From assembly GCA_959026535.1 (NCBI GenBank), contig CAUFMB010000069.1, forward strand, positions 1-8,620: 8,620 bases of DNA, in the 5' to 3' direction. Source of the stretch: an uncultured Collinsella sp. (lineage in GTDB: Bacteria; Actinomycetota; Coriobacteriia; Coriobacteriales; Coriobacteriaceae). Numbering within the stretch: position 1 is the stretch's first letter; every line of letters begins with the position of its first letter. A program made the translations under genes and the position numbers. Of this stretch, positions 5,523 through 8,620 are shown in pieces. Below the pieces are notes generated by a model. That model searched no databases, was not told where the DNA came from, and saw only the letters and a list, made by a program, of their open reading frames with translations.

Positions 5523-6152
5523 ATGATCAAGGCAGTGCTGTTTGATATGGACGGCGTGCTGGTCGATACCGAGTGGTTCTACAACCGCCGCCGCGTGGCG
5601 TTTATGGAAGAGAAGGGGTTTCACTTTGACGAGATCCCCGATCTTTCGGGGTCTAACGAACCGGCCATTTGGGAGGCACTGGTTCCCGACGATGTCGAGC
5701 TGCGCGAGCGCCTGCGCGTAGAGTACAAGCATGTCTACAGCCCGGTCCATCCCGTTCCGTATGCCGAACTGCTTAACGAGCAGACGGCGCCGGTAATGCG
5801 TGCGCTGCGCGCGCGTGGTGTGAAGTGCGCCATCGCGAGCTCGTCCTACCGTGAGCTTATCGACGAGTTGGTGGAGATTGCCGACATTGCCGACGTGCTG
5901 GACTACACCATCAGCGGCCACGAGTGCAGCGCGTTTAAGCCCGACCCCGAGATCTACCAGCGCGCCATGGAGGCGCTGGGCGTGGAGCCCGCTGAGTGCC
6001 TGGTGATCGAGGACTCGCCCATGGGCATCGAGGCCGGCAAGCGCTCCGGTGCCCACGTCCTGGCGCTGCGTCCGCACGAGGGCGTCAACCTCGATCAATC
6101 GCGAGCCGATGCCGTTATTGATAATCTGACCGACATTTTGGCCGCTTTGTAG
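5523..6152 (+). CDS. HAD-superfamily hydrolase, probable sugar phosphatase (beta-PGM-like)
   Basis: This cytosolic Mg-dependent phosphatase or phosphomutase is of the HAD subfamily with a helical cap in the first insertion site. The 209 residues carry all core motifs: motif I DMDGVLVDTE with nucleophile Asp8 and acid/base Asp10, motif II Ser in IASSS (105-108), motif III Lys139 in FKPDPEIY, and motif IV Glu163-Asp164 in VIEDSPMGIEAG. The cap covers about residues 16-85. Length fits small sugar phosphatases and beta-phosphoglucomutases. It lies 160 bp after the deglycase gene in the same direction. A role in removing surplus sugar phosphate from the pathway is inferred from context only. Codon use is less biased than in the PTS genes (more GCG, GTG, TTT), so it is probably expressed at a lower level or from a separate transcript. 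Confidence 0.88.
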   Translation: MIKAVLFDMDGVLVDTEWFYNRRRVAFMEEKGFHFDEIPDLSGSNEPAIWEALVPDDVELRERLRVEYKHVYSPVHPVPYAELLNEQTAPVMRALRARGVKCAIASSSYRELIDELVEIADIADVLDYTISGHECSAFKPDPEIYQRAMEALGVEPAECLVIEDSPMGIEAGKRSGAHVLALRPHEGVNLDQSRADAVIDNLTDILAAL

Positions 6153-6155
6153 TGT

Positions 6156-6203
6156 CAATCCGCCGCGAGAAGCACGGGTTCAAACGTTTTTTGCGGTGGA
6201 TTG
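6156..6203 (+). terminator. Stem-loop downstream of the HAD gene, possible terminator
   Basis: CAATCCGCCGC (6156-6166) pairs with GCGGTGGATTG (6193-6203), ten pairs and one G-T wobble, around a 26-nt loop that contains TTTTTT. The stem starts 4 nt after the stop codon. There is no T-tract after it, so termination may be weak or factor-dependent. Confidence 0.45.
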
Positions 6204-6209
6204 GCTCAA

Positions 6210-6243
6210 TTTGGTTTCGATTTTGATCCGTTTGGCTTCGATT
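6210..6243. repeat. Imperfect 13-nt direct repeat with 21-bp period
   Basis: TTTGGTTTCGATT (6210-6222) and TTTGGCTTCGATT (6231-6243) differ at one base and start 21 bp apart. The pair lies between the HAD stem-loop and the folded element at 6250. Function unknown. Confidence 0.45.
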
Positions 6244-6249
6244 CGGGCT

Positions 6250-6368
6250 AAGTGAGTAGACTTTTTAGCGCGGGCCGAGCACAATGCATATCTTCCTTTG
6301 TAAAACCGCAGGTCACAGGGGTGGCGGTTTTGGGTGTGCTCTGCAGGTCGCGTAAAGTCTACTCACTT
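6250..6368. repeat. 119-bp folded extragenic element with perfect 15-bp terminal inverted repeats
   Basis: AAGTGAGTAGACTTT (6250-6264) and its exact complement (6354-6368) bound the element. Inside, further nested pairs occur in matching order: CGCG (6269-6272) with CGCG (6349-6352), GAGCACA (6277-6283) with TGTGCTC (6335-6341), and AAAACCGC (6302-6309) with GCGGTTTT (6324-6331). GCAGGTC is present twice (6308-6314 and 6343-6349). No target-site duplication is seen and the region has no credible gene. It could be a miniature mobile element or a structured RNA; the ordered nesting along the whole length favours a selected fold. Confidence 0.65.
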
Positions 6369-6453
6369 GTAATTTGGGCCTTTGGTCGTGGGGGTTGCTG
6401 GTCCCGCTTTGGTTGTCGAGAGAGGGTGAATTGAAGCGCCCCCGCACGCTCCA

Positions 6454-6462
6454 TGCTACAAT
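6454..6462 (+). promoter_or_regulatory. Extended -10 promoter of the YitT-family gene
   Basis: TGCTACAAT (6454-6462) is an extended -10 box. A TTGAAG at 6431-6436 is 20 bp away, longer than usual, so the TG extension probably compensates. Transcription would begin near 6469, leaving a leader of about 40 nt before the GTG at 6508. The rest of 6369-6453 shows nothing notable. Confidence 0.5.
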
Positions 6463-6495
6463 CGCCGACATGCCTCACAACTAGATTTGCCTTCG

Positions 6496-6502
6496 AAAGG
6501 AG
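6496..6502 (+). promoter_or_regulatory. Ribosome binding site that selects GTG 6508
   Basis: AAAGGAG lies 5 nt before the GTG at 6508-6510. The alternative in-frame TTG at 6487 lies upstream of this sequence and has no binding site of its own. Confidence 0.75.
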
Positions 6503-6507
6503 CCCGC

Positions 6508-7515
6508 GTGGCGAACGCCATCGATCAGCTCACGGACCGTGTGCTCGTGCTCGGCCGCCTTACCATCGTCCGCCGCGCCATTACTGCCGTGGCGGTCACG
6601 ATTTCTGCCGTTCTCCAGACATTCCTGATCCAGGCGTTCATTCAACCCGCCGACCTGCTTCCGAGCGGCCTCACCGGCGTTGCGGTCCTGCTCGATCGCG
6701 TTACCTCGCTCGGCGGCGTTCACATCGACATCTCGCTCGGTATGCTCGCGCTCAACATTCCCGTGGCGCTCCTATGCTGGAGCGGCATTAGCAAGCGCTT
6801 CGTCATCTTCTCGATGATGCAGGTTGTGCTCTCGTCGCTGTTCCTCAACGTCTTTCACTTCGCTCCGTTTTTGGGTGACAAGATCATGCTCATCATTTTT
6901 GGCGGCGTGGTCTCGGGTCTGGGCGCTGCCATCGCGCTTAAATCCGGCGCATCCACCGGCGGCACCGACTTTATCGCGCTGTGGGTTTCCAACCACACGG
7001 GCAAGACCATCTGGGGCGTCATCTTTGGTTTCAACTGCTTTATCCTGGCGATCTTTGGTTTTATGTTTGGCTGGGACAAGGCGGCGTATTCCATCGTGTT
7101 CCAGTTTATTTCGACCAAGACCATCGACAGTTTCTATCGTCGCTACGATCGCGTGACGCTGCAGATCACGACGCGTAAGGCAGATGAGGTCATGACCGCC
7201 TATGTTGACCATTTTCAGCATGGCATTAGCTGCGCCGAGGTCATTGGCGGATACAGCCGCGAGAAGATGTACCTGCTGCACGCCGTTGTATCGACCTACG
7301 AGAGCCAGGACATTATCAAGCTGGTGTGCGACATTGATCCCGGCGCCGTGATCAATGTGTTCCACACGCTCAACTTTGTGGGCGGCTGGTGGGGCGGTCA
7401 TGTCGACGAGCCCATGCCCACGGCCGTTCCCGATCCCGACAAGCCCGCACGCATGGCCAGCAGGCAGGCGCGCCTCAGCGAGCAGGACAAACTGCAGCAG
7501 GACGACGGCAGGTAA
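6508..7515 (+). CDS. YitT-family membrane protein with C-terminal DUF2179 domain
   Basis: This belongs to the YitT/DUF161 family of polytopic membrane proteins with a C-terminal DUF2179 domain; the biochemical role of the family is not well settled. The 335 residues contain hydrophobic segments at about 24-45, 55-65, 76-92, 98-115, 127-145 and 168-188. The characteristic loop GGVVSGLGAAIALKSGASTGG lies near 132-152, followed by TDFIALWV. The soluble C-terminal domain spans roughly 215-290 (RYDRVTLQITTRKADEV, HGISCAEVIGGYSREKMYLLHAVVS, then DPGAVINVFHTLNF). After it comes a polar tail of about 40 residues rich in Pro, Asp, Arg and Gln, longer than in typical members of about 280-290 residues. 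It has its own promoter and its codon use differs from the PTS operon, so it is probably not part of the sugar system. The GTG start is chosen for its AAAGGAG. Confidence 0.9.
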   Translation: MANAIDQLTDRVLVLGRLTIVRRAITAVAVTISAVLQTFLIQAFIQPADLLPSGLTGVAVLLDRVTSLGGVHIDISLGMLALNIPVALLCWSGISKRFVIFSMMQVVLSSLFLNVFHFAPFLGDKIMLIIFGGVVSGLGAAIALKSGASTGGTDFIALWVSNHTGKTIWGVIFGFNCFILAIFGFMFGWDKAAYSIVFQFISTKTIDSFYRRYDRVTLQITTRKADEVMTAYVDHFQHGISCAEVIGGYSREKMYLLHAVVSTYESQDIIKLVCDIDPGAVINVFHTLNFVGGWWGGHVDEPMPTAVPDPDKPARMASRQARLSEQDKLQQDDGR

Positions 7516-7519
7516 GGAT

Positions 7520-7548
7520 TTGCTGTATGCGGTGTATCGTTTTATCAT
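7520..7548 (+). promoter_or_regulatory. Possible promoter of the GntR regulator gene
   Basis: TTGCTG (7520-7525) and TATCAT (7543-7548) are separated by 17 bp in the AT-rich gap after the YitT gene. Transcription would start near 7555, just upstream of the dyad at 7570-7582, the right place for autorepression. Confidence 0.4.
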
Positions 7549-7569
7549 TATGAGGTAACATGAAACTAG

Positions 7570-7582
7570 ACGTTATATACGT
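7570..7582. promoter_or_regulatory. Candidate autoregulatory operator of the GntR gene
   Basis: ACGT-TATAT-ACGT forms a dyad with the same half-sites and 5-bp spacer as the PTS site at 1532-1546, and contains CGTTATA (7571-7577). The inner GTTATATAC has the GT...AC form typical of GntR operators. AACTA and TAGTT flank it, one base out of register. It lies 38 bp before the regulator start codon. Confidence 0.5.
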
Positions 7583-7619
7583 ATTAGTTATTTCAATATT
7601 TCGATAAGAGTGATTAGAT

Positions 7620-8339
7620 ATGCCTACGCCCAAAAATGCACCGCTTTACCAGCAGATTTATGACGAAATCAAGGACGCGATCGAGAAAGGTGTTTATGCA
7701 CCCAAGGAGCGTATTCCGTCCGAGCTTGAGCTAGCCGAGCAGTACGACGTGAGCCGCATTACGGTGCGCCGCGCCGTCGAGGAGCTGTGCTCCGATGGCT
7801 ACCTGGTTAAGCAGCAGGGCCGTGGCACCTTTGTCTCCACGCCGCACATCAACCGCCAGTTCCACGCTTCGACGCTGCAGACGTTTACCGCGCTGTGTGC
7901 CGATAATGACATGAAGGCGGGCGCGCATGTGGTCGATCGCCAGATTGTGCCGGCACGTCAAAACGCGATGGAGTTCTTTGGCCTGCAGAAGGACGCGCTG
8001 CTGCTGCACATCAAGCGCGTGCGTACGGCCGACGGCGAGCCCATTTTTGAGGAGAACATCTTTGTGCCGTTTGACGCCTACCGTGAGCTGTTGACGGCCG
8101 ATCTTGAGGACAAGTCGATTTTTTCCGAGGTCGAGCGTGTTGGCGGAACGCCGATTGTCTCGGTTGGCTACCGCACGGTCGAGGCCGTTCGTGCCAATAC
8201 CGAGCAGGCGGCCGAGCTGGGCATCGCTCCGCACGATCCACTGCTCAACCTGCGTGCCGGCTTTATCGGCCCCAATGGCGAGCCGGTCCTGATGGGTAAG
8301 CAGTACTACGTGGGATCGCGCTACGTTATGGTCATGTAG
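7620..8339 (+). CDS. GntR/HutC-family transcriptional regulator with UTRA domain
   Basis: This is a cytosolic DNA-binding repressor or activator that senses a small ligand, usually a sugar phosphate or similar metabolite. The 239 residues start with a GntR winged helix-turn-helix (about 8-75): LYQQIYDEIKDAIEKG, the IPSELELAEQYDVSRITVRRA segment with its recognition helix around 45-56, and the wing GYLVKQQGRGTFV. The UTRA ligand domain covers about 90-237, with LLLHIKRVRTADGEPIFEE and the end segment NGEPVLMGKQYYVGSRY. Length is normal for the HutC subfamily. The ATG at 7620 has only a weak AAGAG upstream, which suits a low-level regulator. Position next to the PTS/deglycase cluster and shared dyads in three promoters suggest control of the EamA gene, the operon and itself. 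The ligand is probably the phosphorylated substrate, an inference. Confidence 0.92.
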   Translation: MPTPKNAPLYQQIYDEIKDAIEKGVYAPKERIPSELELAEQYDVSRITVRRAVEELCSDGYLVKQQGRGTFVSTPHINRQFHASTLQTFTALCADNDMKAGAHVVDRQIVPARQNAMEFFGLQKDALLLHIKRVRTADGEPIFEENIFVPFDAYRELLTADLEDKSIFSEVERVGGTPIVSVGYRTVEAVRANTEQAAELGIAPHDPLLNLRAGFIGPNGEPVLMGKQYYVGSRYVMVM

Positions 8340-8346
8340 GGTTGGT

Positions 8347-8370
8347 TCCGCCGTTCTGACGAACGGCGGA
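8347..8370 (+). terminator. Hairpin downstream of gntR, probable terminator
   Basis: TCCGCCGTTC (8347-8356) and GAACGGCGGA (8361-8370) form a perfect 10-bp stem with a TGAC loop, 7 nt after the stop codon. Bases after the stem are TCTGTCG, so the usual T-tract is missing; position and strength still favour a termination or 3'-end-protecting role. Confidence 0.6.
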
Positions 8371-8384
8371 TCTGTCGACGCTGC

Positions 8385-8482
8385 AAACGCCCCTAAGCGG
8401 CAATCTGACGTTCAATCGTCGGTCGCGTACCGAAGTACGCTTCCCTCCTCTTTCACGTCACCTTGCTCGCTTAGGGGTGTTT
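8385..8482. repeat. 98-bp folded element, structured RNA or extragenic repeat
   Basis: AAACGCCCCTAAGCG (8385-8399) pairs with CGCTTAGGGGTGTTT (8468-8482), 14 Watson-Crick pairs plus one G-U on the + strand. Within it GACG (8407-8410) can pair with CGTC (8417-8420), and GCGTAC (8425-8430) pairs with GTACGC (8435-8440). On the minus strand this inner hairpin has the very stable C(UUCG)G tetraloop, while on the + strand the loop is CGAA. The outer stem reads into TTTT on the + strand. An AGGAGGG sits on the minus strand at about 8445-8451. The whole could be a minus-strand RNA or a dispersed repeat. Confidence 0.55.
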
Positions 8483-8518
8483 TCGCTGACTTATGCTCAA
8501 CCAGCGACGTTTCCGTGC

Positions 8519-8599
8519 TTGTCAAGAGATAAAACATCGACGTTGCCGGGCCGGCACTTGGGGATGTTCCTTTTAATATGAGCAGGACATTGTCAAGAG
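8519..8599. repeat. 10-bp direct repeat TTGTCAAGAG, 71-bp period
   Basis: TTGTCAAGAG occurs at 8519-8528 and 8590-8599. The bases after each copy are also similar (ATAAAACATCG and GCAAAATCGGG). On the minus strand each copy contains a TTGACA, but no well-spaced -10 box follows either. A GGGGATGTTCC at 8570-8580 resembles the GGGGAC repeat words. The stretch 8483-8620 holds no credible gene. Confidence 0.4.
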
Positions 8600-8620
8600 G
8601 CAAAATCGGGCCTGGCCCCA

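Noticed and set aside
6250..6368. tRNA or other standard RNA gene
   Set aside because: The stem is 15 bp with nested inner stems and no cloverleaf, anticodon arm or CCA end; it does not match a known RNA class that I can recognise.
6252..6434. Rightward 60-codon frame across the 6250-6368 element
   Set aside because: It begins inside the terminal repeat, has no ribosome binding site, and its sequence follows the folded element.
6772..7548. Antisense frame of 258 codons over the YitT gene
   Set aside because: It has no recognisable domain and is explained by the codon bias of the clearly real gene on the other strand.
8412..8603. Leftward 63-codon frame at the window end
   Set aside because: It starts at a TTG with no ribosome binding site and its last third is the arm and hairpin of the folded element at 8385-8482, so it is more likely a translated repeat.

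Overview
The window looks like chromosomal DNA of a GC-rich, low-complexity-poor gut Actinomycetota, most likely Coriobacteriia of the Collinsella type. This is inferred from GC-rich third codon positions, strong AGGAGG-type ribosome binding sites, a mannose-family PTS, and many short extragenic palindromes built on GGGGAC. No rRNA or marker gene is present to prove it, so the taxon is an inference.

Layout. Positions 1-98 may hold the 5' end of a leftward gene that runs off the window. Positions 101-186 hold a cluster of nested direct and inverted repeats. A rightward EamA/DMT-family transporter follows (312-1394). The centre is a rightward operon: fused PTS EIIAB (1578-2501), EIIC (2538-3332), EIID (3346-4179), then, after a structured 199-bp gap, a SIS-domain sugar-phosphate deglycase/isomerase (4379-5362). 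A HAD-superfamily sugar phosphatase lies 160 bp further on (5523-6152). After an intergenic region with a 119-bp folded repeat element come a YitT-family membrane protein (6508-7515) and a GntR/HutC-type regulator with a UTRA domain (7620-8339). The last 281 bp contain no convincing gene, but hold a hairpin, a second large folded element and a degenerate repeat.

How the parts fit. The PTS would import and phosphorylate a sugar derivative. The SIS protein resembles FrlB/FraB/Gfr deglycases, including a Glu-His pair at the spacing known for that family. It would split the phosphorylated product into a hexose phosphate and an amine. A glycated amine (Amadori-type compound) or an amino sugar is therefore the best guess for the substrate. 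The HAD protein could remove excess sugar phosphate. The GntR regulator at the end probably controls the system. The 7-mer CGTTATA/TATAACG occurs, as far as reading by eye shows, only in the three promoter regions of the EamA gene, the PTS operon and gntR itself, inside GT-N5-AC dyads typical of GntR operators. If real, this ties the EamA transporter to the same regulon, and it could export the amine left after deglycation.

The PTS and SIS genes have a much stronger codon bias (AAG, GTC, CTC, ATC, AAC) than their neighbours, consistent with high expression. Long antisense open frames over them are by-products of this bias.
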